From positions 53,002-117,001 of the forward strand of contig JAGARO010000008.1 of the NCBI GenBank assembly GCA_017622215.1: 64,000 nt of DNA. The letters run 5' to 3'. Within the stretch, counting starts at the first letter, position 1; each line of letters opens with the position of its first letter. Source of the stretch: Clostridia bacterium. GTDB taxonomy: Bacteria > Bacillota > Clostridia > Monoglobales > Monoglobaceae. The notes beneath the pieces are model-generated. The model saw only the letters and a list, made by a program, of their open reading frames with translations. It ran no database searches and was not told where the DNA came from. Of the stretch, positions 27,066-35,803 are shown piece by piece. The position numbers and the translations under genes were made by a program.

Positions 27066-28133
27066 TTATTGTAAAATATACACTTTAACGTTTCTTCTGC
27101 CGAACTGAAGAGCCTCGGCGTTGGAGTCAAAGCATAAGTCGATTCGGTTTCCTTTGATTGCACCGCCTGTGTCGGCTGCAATAGCGTATCCGTAGACATA
27201 GCTTCCGTCGGCGGAGGTAATATAGAGCTTTGTGCCAAGAGGAATAACTCTCGGGTCAACAGCTACAACACCCTTTGTTGCATATCGTCCTGTTGCGGTA
27301 ATACCGTAGGCAGGGTGAGAAGGGCTCTTACCACAGCTTGAAATGTCATAGCCTGTAGCGTTCATGGAAAGCACTTCTGAGTAGTCTAAATTTCCGCTAC
27401 GGGAAACTGAAACTCCTGCAGAGGCAATAGCGTAATTTGCCCTTGTTCCCACTTCCTTAATTTCAGGAACGGAAACCTTGGTTACCTTTGAGGAAACGAG
27501 AATTCTGGAAACTTCTTCGCCATCACGGTATGAAACCTTGTATGTGGCAGTTCTCTTTCCGTTTTCACCCTCCTGAGTAACAGCTCTCGCGCCCACAGAT
27601 GCGTTGCTTGAGAGAACAACCTGTGTTTCATAAGGGATTTCCTCGTCGATTGTAATAACCTTTGCTGTGGTTTTCATAACAGCAATAGAGGAGTAAGGAG
27701 AGATTTTCTTGTTTCTCTTTGGAGAAACAACGTCATCTTCGTCAACACCAAGGTCGAGCTCGGCGAGAATGTCGCCTACAACTCTTTCAGTTGTGGTGTA
27801 TGCCTTTGTGCCCTCTGTTGTTGTGATGTATACCATCATAGCACGGTTTACTTCAATATTCATATTATCGCTCAGGAGAGCACCCTTTTTGTGGCTGAGT
27901 CTATCCTTTTCGGATAAAACGATGCCTTGTTCGTCAAGAGCTCCCTGAACAGTCATTTTATAAGTTGTAATCTTAACAGGCGCTTTGTCGCCGTCGCAGA
28001 TTGTTATGGTATGAGCTGATGAGTGAACAGCACTCACAAGGCTCAGAGCGAGTATAATAGTGCAGGCACTAAATACTATAATGCGATTCGCTAAGGTCAA
28101 TTCACTAAAACGCTCCCTTAGTCGATTAAACAT
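27066..28133 (-). CDS. YabE-like wall protein: DUF348, G5 and 3D domains
   Basis: A 355-residue exported, membrane-anchored cell-wall protein. An N-terminal helix (about 17-37) precedes ubiquitin-like DUF348 repeats (about 45-155), a G5 domain (about 160-235), and a C-terminal 3D domain (about 265-355). The 3D domain has the aspartates expected of a double-psi-barrel lytic transglycosylase related to MltA/RpfB-type resuscitation factors (ATGYD, AVDPRVIPLG, AADTGGAIKG, IDLCF). It probably cleaves peptidoglycan during growth or spore outgrowth. The RBS AGGTGG precedes the ATG. In Bacillus, yabE lies near tatD and rnmV, whereas here tatD is about 13 kb away. Confidence 0.9.
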   Translation of the reverse strand: MFNRLRERFSELTLANRIIVFSACTIILALSLVSAVHSSAHTITICDGDKAPVKITTYKMTVQGALDEQGIVLSEKDRLSHKKGALLSDNMNIEVNRAMMVYITTTEGTKAYTTTERVVGDILAELDLGVDEDDVVSPKRNKKISPYSSIAVMKTTAKVITIDEEIPYETQVVLSSNASVGARAVTQEGENGKRTATYKVSYRDGEEVSRILVSSKVTKVSVPEIKEVGTRANYAIASAGVSVSRSGNLDYSEVLSMNATGYDISSCGKSPSHPAYGITATGRYATKGVVAVDPRVIPLGTKLYITSADGSYVYGYAIAADTGGAIKGNRIDLCFDSNAEALQFGRRNVKVYILQ

Positions 28134-28164
28134 TGAACCACCTCACTTTAGGAAAGTCTTACAC

Positions 28165-28194
28165 ATTTTAACACCCTTTTTCAATTTTTGTCAA
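28165..28194 (-). promoter_or_regulatory. Putative promoter of the G5/3D gene
   Basis: TTGACA-18 bp-TAAAAT on the minus strand, about 32 bases before the start. Confidence 0.6.
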
Positions 28195-28414
28195 AGAGGA
28201 TTAAAGCCAATTAAATGGAATTAAACTGAAAAAACGGAGAAAACAGGGGGCTAAAAATGGATAAAACTCTCTAAAACTTCCAAAAACGCCTGATTTCTCT
28301 CGAATTCTATTATATTGGAAATAAATGGTAGCATATTTTGGCAAAAACAAGAAGAAACTTTACGATATTTTTATAAAAATGTAACTTGTCTGTAATAAAT
28401 CTGTAACATATATA
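28195..28414. other. AT-rich divergent intergenic region
   Basis: No gene, RNA or strong repeat was recognised between the two divergent promoters. Confidence 0.5.
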
Positions 28415-28423
28415 TGCTATAAT
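28415..28423 (+). promoter_or_regulatory. Extended -10 promoter of the small exported protein
   Basis: TGCTATAAT is an extended -10 element. No good -35 is found at 17 bp spacing. The start codon lies about 50 bases downstream. Confidence 0.55.
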
Positions 28424-28471
28424 CATTATGAAAAGAAGTGAAATTCTAAAATTACGAAAGGAACGGTTAAG

Positions 28472-28951
28472 ATGAAGAAGATTGTATCCCTGGTTTTAAT
28501 ATTGGTGCTTTCTTTAAGTGTAGGTATGGTTTATGCTGCTCCTGATACAGTTTCTCCTGAAGATTTGGGAACTACAAATAACTTAATTTCTGTGCTGACA
28601 CCTGAAAATCTTAAGGACTCTACTGCTGACGAAACATATATTGTTTCGGGCATGGGTGTTACAGGCGCCGTTCTGACTTTCTATAAATATGATGAAGTAA
28701 ATAAGGTTTACACAAAGATTTTTGTTCCTGTTTCTTATGTTGACCAGCTTGGAACAAGCGTGGTTAAGTATAACGAAGCCACAATTACAGTTGGGGAAAC
28801 AGGCCGTTTTATAAATACTGTAAGCCTTGTAAACGGCAAAAACAATATTTTAATAAGAGCAGAGCATAACGGTTTTTACCAGATTGTAAAGCTTGACCTT
28901 ACAAAGAACTCTGCGTTTATCGAAGCAATTAAGAATTTACTTTCAATCTAA
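28472..28951 (+). CDS. Small secreted protein, function unknown
   Basis: A 159-residue protein with a clear signal peptide (MKK, hydrophobic core, cleavage near VYA-APD at residue 23). The mature part is about 135 residues and probably all-beta: it alternates polar and hydrophobic strands and contains VSGMGVTGAVLTFYKYD and VSLVNGKNNILIRAE. This resembles the Ig-like or bacterial 'Ig-like' fold that ends in a short helix. I do not recognise a family. It has its own promoter and terminator. Confidence 0.7.
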   Translation: MKKIVSLVLILVLSLSVGMVYAAPDTVSPEDLGTTNNLISVLTPENLKDSTADETYIVSGMGVTGAVLTFYKYDEVNKVYTKIFVPVSYVDQLGTSVVKYNEATITVGETGRFINTVSLVNGKNNILIRAEHNGFYQIVKLDLTKNSAFIEAIKNLLSI

Positions 28952-28964
28952 ATACGGCGAGAAT

Positions 28965-28994
28965 AAAGGGCGACGGAACAGGTCGCCTTTTTTT
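28965..28994 (+). terminator. Rho-independent terminator
   Basis: GGCGAC and GTCGCC around a seven-base loop, extended by A-T pairs and followed by T7. Confidence 0.85.
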
Positions 28995-29011
28995 AATCGG
29001 GAGGCGGGAAG

Positions 29012-30250
29012 ATGAAGAAGAAAAAAGTCAATAAAAAAGAGCTTGTAAAAAGCGTTGTAATCATAGTCCTGGCTCTTGGCATTTTAATTTTACTGGGAAG
29101 AATTCTTAAATACCAGAACTTTGAGAATGATTATACAGACTGGATTGGAATACAGGAAAAGGAAAATGATTATTATACAGGAAAAATACAGGAGGGCTTT
29201 GAAAAAGCAGTAGAGCCTGAAAGTATAATAATCTCCACAGAGGGAAAAAGCGCCTGTATTTTTAAGAGCGAAAGAAGATATGAGGATACTCTGACAAAAA
29301 TGAAGAACGCCTTAAATAACGCAAAAACAGAGTTAATGGGCGAAGTTACAGCTGACGAATGGGTGAGCTACGCAGGAAAGGGCGGAATACATCTTCGTTT
29401 TATGTATGATTTAACTGAGGAAAACATAGATGAAATCGGCATAAGAAAGGATACTTTCGCAAAGGAAACAGAAAGCTTTTGTGAAATTCTTGTTTCAGTA
29501 GAAGATAAAGCTTTGCTTCTTGGCACAAGGGACGGCAAGGGCTATAAATTCAGTTTTGAATATGAAAAACTTGAAACCCTTGACGATTTCAATATAGAAA
29601 AAGGCACTTGCGAATACAGAAAAGGAATGGGTCTTGGTGCCGTTCCTGTTGTAGAATATAAATTGCCGATTCTGACTTCGGCTGTACCGTCAGTTTATAA
29701 GGATAATTTAAGGATTGATAAAATTACGGAGAGCATGGAAAATCTTCTTCCTGTTTACGGATATGATGTAACAACTGTCAGAAGATATTCCGATTATAAT
29801 AACGCGCTGATTTTTGCGGATGCCACAAGCAGTATAAAGTTTACCTACGACGGAACAGTGGAATATTCTGCTGTTAATAAGGAAAACGGAGTTGAAGTAG
29901 GGCTTTTATCTACTGTAAGAGGAGTTCACGGCATTATTTATAAAACCCTTAAAACCTTTGGTGTAAATGTAGAGGGAGATATGGGAATAAGGCTGACCAA
30001 TATCCGCACAGAGGGAGAAGAAATCTGGTTCAGCTTTGAATACACCTATAATGGCATAACAATAATAGAAGAAACTCCTGCGTTTACAGCCGTAGTGTCA
30101 AACGGAAGAATGACAAAGCTTTATATGAGAGTAAGAGGCTATAACGAAAAAGGCGGAGAAACAGCCGAAAATAAAGTAAGCGGAAACGGAAATATACATC
30201 TTATATACAGGGGCGAAACAGAGAAAAAAGGAATCTGGACAGAGCTTTAA
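29012..30250 (+). CDS. YycH-like regulatory membrane protein
   Basis: A 412-residue protein with a basic cytoplasmic N-terminus, one membrane helix (about 13-32) and a large extracytoplasmic region. Its layout and the partner gene directly downstream resemble YycH, which with YycI holds the WalK histidine kinase in check in Bacilli. The match rests on architecture and gene order, not a catalytic motif. No walR or walK gene is adjacent, unlike the Bacilli walRKHI operon. The RBS GGGAGG precedes the ATG. An alternative is an unrelated lineage-specific pair. Confidence 0.6.
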   Translation: MKKKKVNKKELVKSVVIIVLALGILILLGRILKYQNFENDYTDWIGIQEKENDYYTGKIQEGFEKAVEPESIIISTEGKSACIFKSERRYEDTLTKMKNALNNAKTELMGEVTADEWVSYAGKGGIHLRFMYDLTEENIDEIGIRKDTFAKETESFCEILVSVEDKALLLGTRDGKGYKFSFEYEKLETLDDFNIEKGTCEYRKGMGLGAVPVVEYKLPILTSAVPSVYKDNLRIDKITESMENLLPVYGYDVTTVRRYSDYNNALIFADATSSIKFTYDGTVEYSAVNKENGVEVGLLSTVRGVHGIIYKTLKTFGVNVEGDMGIRLTNIRTEGEEIWFSFEYTYNGITIIEETPAFTAVVSNGRMTKLYMRVRGYNEKGGETAENKVSGNGNIHLIYRGETEKKGIWTEL

Positions 30251-30265
30251 GAAAGGAGGGGCAAT

Positions 30266-31105
30266 ATGGATTTAAGAAGAATAAAAACTATTACAATAGC
30301 AGTCCTTCTTATAATTTTCATTATGCTGAGCGGATTTTTAATAAGTCTTAACAGGCGTGATAAGGCAATTGAAAAAGAGGCAAATGAACAGGTCGTTGCC
30401 CTTCTGGGTAAAAGTAACATAATTCTGGACAAAAACCTTATTCCTGAAAAAAATGAAAGAGTAGAAGAGAGCTATGTGGAGAAAATTATTCCAAATGACC
30501 CTGTTTTTATTGAAAAGCTTTTAGGAAAGGGCTATACAAAAAAAGAGGGACATCTCTACGAAAACGAAAATAAGAGAATAATGATTGAGGGCGCCTCTTT
30601 TAGCTATATGGCGGGAGAAAGCACCGACAGCGTTAAAATAAATGATAAGACACAGGTTGAAAGCTACTGCAGGGAAAAGCTTAAGTGGTTGGGCGCAGAC
30701 GAAAAACTGTACGCCTTCAGCGGTGTAAATATGACAGATAATACCGTAAAAGCACTGTTTAGCGGAAAGTATGAAAAATATGAATATTTTGATTCCTTCA
30801 TAACCTTTGAGCTGACAGAAAAGGGTGTAAAATCCGTACAGGCAAAGAATCTTTTATCCTCAAGCACAGCCTCACAGGAAAAAACCTCCCTGTTTAGTAT
30901 AAACAGCATTTTGCTGGATATAGCAGGCAATCCTGAAATGGATAAGGAGAAAAAGACCTCTGTTATAAGTATCGCCAAGGGGTATTATATTGGAAGAGAA
31001 AGCGATTATAAAAAGACTATGGCAGTTCCCGTGTGGCAGATTGCCTTGGATGATGGAACAATAATGTATTATGATGCGCGAAATGGTAATTATATAGAGA
31101 TGTAA
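30266..31105 (+). CDS. YycI-like regulatory membrane protein
   Basis: A 279-residue protein with a short cytoplasmic N-terminus, one membrane helix (about 9-28) and an extracellular part. The C-terminus, including VPVWQIALDDGTIMYYDARNG, matches the tail of YycI/YpmB-like folds. The length agrees with YycI. It follows the YycH-like gene by 15 bases with an AAAGGAGG ribosome site. The two likely form a complex at the membrane. The kinase they regulate, if any, is outside this window. A tRNA promoter starts directly after the stop. Confidence 0.65.
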   Translation: MDLRRIKTITIAVLLIIFIMLSGFLISLNRRDKAIEKEANEQVVALLGKSNIILDKNLIPEKNERVEESYVEKIIPNDPVFIEKLLGKGYTKKEGHLYENENKRIMIEGASFSYMAGESTDSVKINDKTQVESYCREKLKWLGADEKLYAFSGVNMTDNTVKALFSGKYEKYEYFDSFITFELTEKGVKSVQAKNLLSSSTASQEKTSLFSINSILLDIAGNPEMDKEKKTSVISIAKGYYIGRESDYKKTMAVPVWQIALDDGTIMYYDARNGNYIEM

Positions 31106-31134
31106 TTGACAACCCCCGAAAAAAGTGATATAAT
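31106..31134 (+). promoter_or_regulatory. Consensus promoter of tRNA-Pro
   Basis: A perfect TTGACA-17 bp-TATAAT, starting at the base after the YycI-like stop codon. Confidence 0.88.
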
Positions 31135-31146
31135 CACAGATAACTT

Positions 31147-31223
31147 CGGGGTGTGGCTCAGTTTGGTAGAGCGCACCGTTCGGGACGGTGAGGTCGCGTG
31201 TTCAAATCCCGTCACCCCGACCA
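31147..31223 (+). tRNA. tRNA-Pro(CGG)
   Basis: A full cloverleaf: acceptor arms CGGGGTG/CACCCCG, D arm GCTC...GAGC, anticodon stem CACCG/CGGTG with loop TTCGGGA (anticodon CGG, G37 as usual for proline), and T arm with GTTCAAATC. The CCA tail is encoded. Confidence 0.96.
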
Positions 31224-31265
31224 AAATCGACAAGATTCATACGAGTCTTGTCGATTTTACTTTTT
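31223..31265 (+). terminator. Terminator of tRNA-Pro
   Basis: A perfect 13-base stem (AAAATCGACAAGA/TCTTGTCGATTTT) with a ten-base loop, followed by ACTTTTT. The left arm begins at the final A of CCA. Confidence 0.85.
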
Positions 31266-31267
31266 AC

Positions 31268-31394
31268 CTATTCACTATTTTCTGGAATCAAACTTGTCGA
31301 TTTGAAGTAATAAGTAATATGTAATAGTGAAGAAGAGAGGTGCAAAATCGCAAAGCAATTTTTATTTATTATCTATTGACTATTTCCTGGAATC
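31268..31394. repeat. Repeat-rich segment duplicating the 3' end of the polysaccharide operon
   Basis: A 22-base sequence at 31268-31289 matches 31373-31394 at 20 positions; the second copy contains the stop region of the last glycosyltransferase. The 11-base CTTGTCGATTT of the tRNA terminator recurs at 31293-31303. TTCACTATT (31271) and AATAGTGAA (31323) are inverted, as in a small decayed MITE-like element. No gene is present between the tRNA and the operon. Confidence 0.55.
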
Positions 31395-32318
31395 GGTTCC
31401 GTTAATATTGCTTCTTGTGCTTGATGAAATAATATACTTTGGTCGGCCTTTAATTTCCTCGTAAATACGGGCAATGTAATAACCCATAATACCAAGAGAA
31501 ATCATAATTATACTACCGATAAAGATAGTGATAATTATAACAGTGGTCATACCTTCTAAGGCTCTGCCTACAATTTTATCTATAAGCGCCCATACACCAA
31601 ATATGACTGAAATTATAAGCATAATAAAGCCAAGAACAGTTACAGTCTGCATTGGTGCTGTGGAGTATGAGGTAATGTTTGAAAGGGCGTATTTTATAAG
31701 GCCTGTGGAAGACCACTTGGAAACGCCGTCAACACGCTCCGCAACATCGTATTCAACAGTAGCCTTGTTATAACCGACCCAGTATGAAATGGCCCTGAAA
31801 AAACCTCTTTCAGGCATATTGTTAAGGACGTCCACAACCTTTCTGTCAAGGAGTTTAAAGTCAGAGGAGTTTGCCATATCGAAACCTGCCATACGGCTTA
31901 TAGCAGAATAGAAAAATTTTGCACCGGCTGTATACATCATTTTTTCCTGTCCGCGGGAGCTTTTGATTCCCTCGACAATTTCGTAGCCTTGTTCCCAGAG
32001 GCGGTACATTTCAATTATTTTTTCAGGCGGATGCTGCAAGTCGCAGTCAAGTACAACTGCACAGCTTCCGTTTACCGCCTGAAGCCCTGCTGAAATTGCA
32101 GACTCTTTCCCGAAATTTCTTGAAAAATGCAGTCCTACAATGTTGTCTTTTTTCTCTGACAGTTCACATATAATTTTATAAGTTTCGTCATTTGAACCAT
32201 CATCCACAAAAATAAATTCACTTTCGATATTGTTTTCGGCAAGAAGAGAGTGTATACGGCTATAAGCGGGAACAATACATTTCTCTTCGTTATATGCAGG
32301 AATAATTACTGATAACAT
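31380..32318 (-). CDS. GtrB/DPM1-like polyprenyl-phosphate glycosyltransferase
   Basis: A 312-residue GT2 enzyme that transfers a sugar from a nucleotide to a polyprenyl phosphate on the cytoplasmic face. The N-terminal GT-A domain has SVIIPAYNEE, VDDGSNDET and the metal-binding LDCDLQHPP. Two C-terminal membrane helices (about residues 225-290) match the GtrB/CsbB/YkoT type. It is the last gene of the operon, 15 bases after the EAL gene. Its natural partner GtrA is encoded by the first gene (50972-51352) and a GtrII-like transferase lies in the middle, so the three probably add a side-chain sugar to the polymer. Confidence 0.88.
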   Translation of the reverse strand: MLSVIIPAYNEEKCIVPAYSRIHSLLAENNIESEFIFVDDGSNDETYKIICELSEKKDNIVGLHFSRNFGKESAISAGLQAVNGSCAVVLDCDLQHPPEKIIEMYRLWEQGYEIVEGIKSSRGQEKMMYTAGAKFFYSAISRMAGFDMANSSDFKLLDRKVVDVLNNMPERGFFRAISYWVGYNKATVEYDVAERVDGVSKWSSTGLIKYALSNITSYSTAPMQTVTVLGFIMLIISVIFGVWALIDKIVGRALEGMTTVIIITIFIGSIIMISLGIMGYYIARIYEEIKGRPKYIISSSTRSNINGTDSRK

Positions 32319-32333
32319 AAAATCACCTTATTG

Positions 32334-33692
32334 TTAAAATAATGTTTCAAGCTGTGTAACAGGCATAGGCCGATAGAAATAATAGCCCTGGAGCAAATCA
32401 CAGCCTGACTCAGCCACAATCTTTCTGTGTGCTTCAGTTTCAATACCCTCGCACAGTGTCTTAAAGCCTAAATCGTGGGCTGTTTTAATAATGTTTTTAA
32501 GGATTAAAAATCCGGTTTCTGTCAAAGCGCCCTGTGTAATTGCCTTGTCAATTTTAACAATGCTTATGTCGAAGTCTGCTAAATCTCCAAAGCTTGTATA
32601 ACCCTTGCCAAAATCGTCCAAAAGGATTAAGATTCCCTTTTTCTTAAGGCGTTTTAGGTTTCTAATCATATCATTCTTTTCTTCTTCTCCAAGATTTTTG
32701 TCTTCGAGAATTTCAATTGCTATGCAGGAGTAGTCAACACCGTATTTCTCTGCAATTTCGATGATATTGTCAGCAAAATCAGGGTGGCAAAGGGTACTGC
32801 GGGAGAAGTTGATTGTGTATACGTATTTAAAACGGTTTTCCTTATCGTTTGAAATCCATTTACAGTTTTTCTCAAATATGTAATAGTCAAATTTCCCTGA
32901 AAGTCCAACGTTGTTAACAGCTGAAAGAAAATGCTTTGGCGTTAAAATCCCCTCTGTGGGAGAGTTAAGTCGGGACAGCACTTCTGCACCCACAATTTTG
33001 CTTGTTTTAGCGTCAATTATAGGCTGATATTCAAGGAAAAACCTGTTGTTATCGATTTCGTTCTGAATATTGTTTTCAATTTTCAATTTTCTTTCAAACT
33101 CTTTTCCGTTTGAGTTGTCCCATCTTTGATAAAGTATATCCTTGTCCTCTGCCATACTGCATGCCTGTTTTGCACGGGCGAGAGCAGTCTTAAAGGAAAC
33201 TTCTGTTGAGCTTGTACAGTGATAACCAAAGCTCACTCTGGCAACATTCACAGCACCCTGTTTGGAAAAAATCTCGCTGATTTCCCTGAAACAGCTGTCT
33301 ATGCGCTGTTCCATGCTTTCTGGTTCAAGGCTGTTAAGGGCTACAAAGTTTTCCTGACCGTAGAGAGAAATTTCTCCGCCGATGCTGTGGCAGAAATGGT
33401 TTAAGAGAATTTTCCTGACCTGTTCGTAAATTCTCATAGCCTTTGATTCGGAATATAATCTTTTCATACTGTCCAAAGATATAGAAATATATACTAAACA
33501 GCGATTTTGTCTGAGAGTTCCTGCCTTTTCAAAATCAGTTTCAATTTTACCTGTACCGCAAAAGCTTTTTTCGGCTGTGCCCTTTGCTGTTTTTACAGAT
33601 TTTAAAGTAAAGTACAGACCGATAAGGCCCATTACAATAAAGATAAGCACAAGTACGGTTATAATTACGTAAGGATATTCTAAAAATTGCAT
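32334..33692 (-). CDS. Membrane-anchored EAL phosphodiesterase with a degenerate GGDEF domain
   Basis: A 452-residue cyclic-di-GMP phosphodiesterase candidate. It has one N-terminal helix (about 8-30), a degenerate GGDEF domain (about 62-195; the signature reads YGQENF and the first metal Asp is lost), and an EAL domain (about 205-452). EAL catalytic residues are all visible: Glu237 (EVL), Asn295, Glu327, Asp359-Asp360 in LLDDFGKGYTSF, Lys380, Glu415 and Gln435 (LLQGYYF). It should therefore hydrolyse c-di-GMP to pGpG at the membrane. It sits inside the polysaccharide operon, 15 bases upstream of the GtrB-like gene. The operon also carries a Wzz-GGDEF fusion, which suggests local nucleotide control of export. 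Confidence 0.9.
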   Translation of the reverse strand: MQFLEYPYVIITVLVLIFIVMGLIGLYFTLKSVKTAKGTAEKSFCGTGKIETDFEKAGTLRQNRCLVYISISLDSMKRLYSESKAMRIYEQVRKILLNHFCHSIGGEISLYGQENFVALNSLEPESMEQRIDSCFREISEIFSKQGAVNVARVSFGYHCTSSTEVSFKTALARAKQACSMAEDKDILYQRWDNSNGKEFERKLKIENNIQNEIDNNRFFLEYQPIIDAKTSKIVGAEVLSRLNSPTEGILTPKHFLSAVNNVGLSGKFDYYIFEKNCKWISNDKENRFKYVYTINFSRSTLCHPDFADNIIEIAEKYGVDYSCIAIEILEDKNLGEEEKNDMIRNLKRLKKKGILILLDDFGKGYTSFGDLADFDISIVKIDKAITQGALTETGFLILKNIIKTAHDLGFKTLCEGIETEAHRKIVAESGCDLLQGYYFYRPMPVTQLETLF

Positions 33693-33706
33693 TTTATATT
33701 CTCCTG

Positions 33707-34771
33707 TTATTTCTCAAAAATTGGGTAGTCCTTTGTTCCTGCAGTCTGTGTAAGATGTAGCTTCTTTGCAACGCACATACATCTTTCAATGTCTTTTGAA
33801 GCCATATTTTTTCTGCGAAGAATCTCTTTAATCAAAAACCATGGACTAAAGGATAACATTCCCTTTATAATATCTTTCTTTGAAATTCCACACCTTTTAT
33901 ATTCAGCCAGAATTTCAAAAAGCGCATAGTTTAAAGAGGATTTGTTAAGTCTGCCTTTTGTCTGTTTCTTAAGCCATTTTGCAAAACCTAAATACTTCCC
34001 GATATCAGCCTTTTCCCTGAAATAGATACCGCTTATATAAAATTCTTTAAGCTCGTCATTAAGTCCCCTTAAAAGCGAACTGTAATATTTTTCCTGTATT
34101 TTAATAACTTCGGTATGCTGTCTTTCAAGTGTAGTGCTTGTAATCTGTTTGTCGTGAAGCCTGTAAATAAGCAAACACTCAGGAAGAATTTCCATTTTCT
34201 GATTATTCGACGCCATTCTTGTCCATAGCTCAAGGTCCTCTGTGCAGGTGAGAGTGGTGTCATAATTAAACTCTTTCATAACCTCTGCTTTTGCGAAAAC
34301 CCCAGGGTGCAGAATTGGATTTGACACGAGGAGCATAGCTTTAAGTGCCTCTGAATCACAGCGTCCCCCTGCTCCGCCGGGTGCATAAACGCCGTTTTTA
34401 ACAGTCATAAATTTACAGGAGGATAGCTTAACATCGCTGTTTTCCTCCATAAATTTATACTGTTTTTCAAGTCTGTCGGGAAGACAGATGTCGTCTGCGT
34501 CCATTCGCGCTATGTATTTTCCTGTTGATAGGGAAATAGCCTTGTTAAGTGATGCAGGGAGCTTTAAGTTTACTTCGTTTGTATAAACTTTTATTCTCTC
34601 GTCTTTTAATGCAAAATGAGCAAGAATTTCTCCTGTAGAATCTGCGGAACAGTCATTTATAATTATAAGTTCCCAGTTTTTAAAGGTCTGGTTTATAACG
34701 CTGTTTATAGCTTCTTTAAGGTATGTTTCCCCGTTATAAACACTCATAATTACTGAAATTTCAGGTTTCAT
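33707..34771 (-). CDS. Family 2 glycosyltransferase
   Basis: A 354-residue GT-A fold transferase, with MSVYNGETYL near the start, the uridine-binding INDCSADST and the metal-binding ARMDADDICLP. The catalytic-base region reads CTEDLELWTRM. There are no membrane helices. It should add a sugar to the lipid-linked repeat unit in the cytoplasm. It is the last of three consecutive GT2 genes on the minus strand and is preceded by a strong GGGGG-type ribosome site. Donor and linkage cannot be predicted. Confidence 0.9.
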   Translation of the reverse strand: MKPEISVIMSVYNGETYLKEAINSVINQTFKNWELIIINDCSADSTGEILAHFALKDERIKVYTNEVNLKLPASLNKAISLSTGKYIARMDADDICLPDRLEKQYKFMEENSDVKLSSCKFMTVKNGVYAPGGAGGRCDSEALKAMLLVSNPILHPGVFAKAEVMKEFNYDTTLTCTEDLELWTRMASNNQKMEILPECLLIYRLHDKQITSTTLERQHTEVIKIQEKYYSSLLRGLNDELKEFYISGIYFREKADIGKYLGFAKWLKKQTKGRLNKSSLNYALFEILAEYKRCGISKKDIIKGMLSFSPWFLIKEILRRKNMASKDIERCMCVAKKLHLTQTAGTKDYPIFEK

Positions 34772-34775
34772 AAAG

Positions 34776-35795
34776 CTACCCCCTTCCGATTATATCCTTA
34801 AATTTTCTGCAAAGATTGAGGAAATAAAAAGCCAATCTGTAACAATTTTTCTTCATAAGAAAAATCGAAATTCTACTTTTTACTGAAATGCTATCAAAAT
34901 CAGCAGAAGAAATTTTTTCTCTGTGAACTGAATTTAAAATACATTCCTTAATGTCATTTATATTTTTGAAATAATTTCCCTCTGCAGCCAAAGCTAAAAT
35001 TGCAAAGCACATAAAACAGGAATAACGCGAAACCTGTTCCTCAAAATCAGCCACCTTTGACATATCATAAGAAGAAATTTCCCCTAAAACATTTTCAACA
35101 AGGCTAATCTGCTTTGTGTTAAAGTCTTTTGAAATAGAATCCCCTCTTACAGTATATAAATAGGCGTCCTTTTTGCTTATATATACGCTCTTTGCGTTAA
35201 CATAGCATTGGATTGTGCAACACAAATCCTCTCCCAAGGAGATTCGTTCATTTACATTAAGCTGGTATGGAGTTACAAATTCTCTTTTAACAGCTTTCCC
35301 CGAAAGATAATAGGAAATATGATTCATATTTTTGTCCATCAAAAGTTTTGGATAGATGTGCTTTTTGATATCATCTTCAAGGTACAGCCCTTCCTCAATG
35401 CAGTCGTCAGTTACCTTAACGGTATCTTCTCCCTTAACCCATCTGTATGCGAAAGATACAATTTCACAGCCTGTTTCAGTTATCTTGTTATAGGCATATT
35501 CCAGAGTATCTTCTTCGATAAGGTCATCGGAGTCAAGGTTAAAAACATATTCTCCCTGAGCCACCTTTATTCCTGCTCTTCTTGCGCTGGCAAGACCTCC
35601 GTTTTCCTTATGAATAACCTTAATTCGCCCATCCTTTTCCCCATAGCTGTCGCAAATTTGCGGACAGTTATCCGGAGAGCCGTCGTCAACTAAAATCAGC
35701 TCAAAATCAGAAAAAGTCTGACCTAAAACACTTTCTATACATTTTGGTAAATAGTCTTCCACCTTATAAACAGGTACAATTACTGAAAAAAACAT
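34776..35795 (-). CDS. Family 2 glycosyltransferase
   Basis: A 339-residue GT2 enzyme with the WaaV/EpsJ-like N-terminal pattern IVPVYKVEDYL, VDDGSPDN and the DXD-type NLDSDDLIEE. A SLGEDL segment marks the acceptor side. It is soluble or peripheral. It is separated from the flanking GT2 genes by only 4 and 8 bases and so is part of the same operon. The order of sugars added by the three GT2 enzymes is not readable from sequence. Confidence 0.9.
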   Translation of the reverse strand: MFFSVIVPVYKVEDYLPKCIESVLGQTFSDFELILVDDGSPDNCPQICDSYGEKDGRIKVIHKENGGLASARRAGIKVAQGEYVFNLDSDDLIEEDTLEYAYNKITETGCEIVSFAYRWVKGEDTVKVTDDCIEEGLYLEDDIKKHIYPKLLMDKNMNHISYYLSGKAVKREFVTPYQLNVNERISLGEDLCCTIQCYVNAKSVYISKKDAYLYTVRGDSISKDFNTKQISLVENVLGEISSYDMSKVADFEEQVSRYSCFMCFAILALAAEGNYFKNINDIKECILNSVHREKISSADFDSISVKSRISIFLMKKNCYRLAFYFLNLCRKFKDIIGRG

Positions 35796-35803
35796 TATAT
35801 CAC

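Noticed and set aside
31106..31324. Open frame of 72 codons over the tRNA-Pro gene
   Set aside because: It is a read-through of the tRNA, its promoter and its terminator.
31147..31394. Integrated prophage or genomic-island attachment site at tRNA-Pro
   Set aside because: No integrase or copy of the tRNA 3' end was found; only short repeats remain, so this is noted as a finding but not annotated as an att site.
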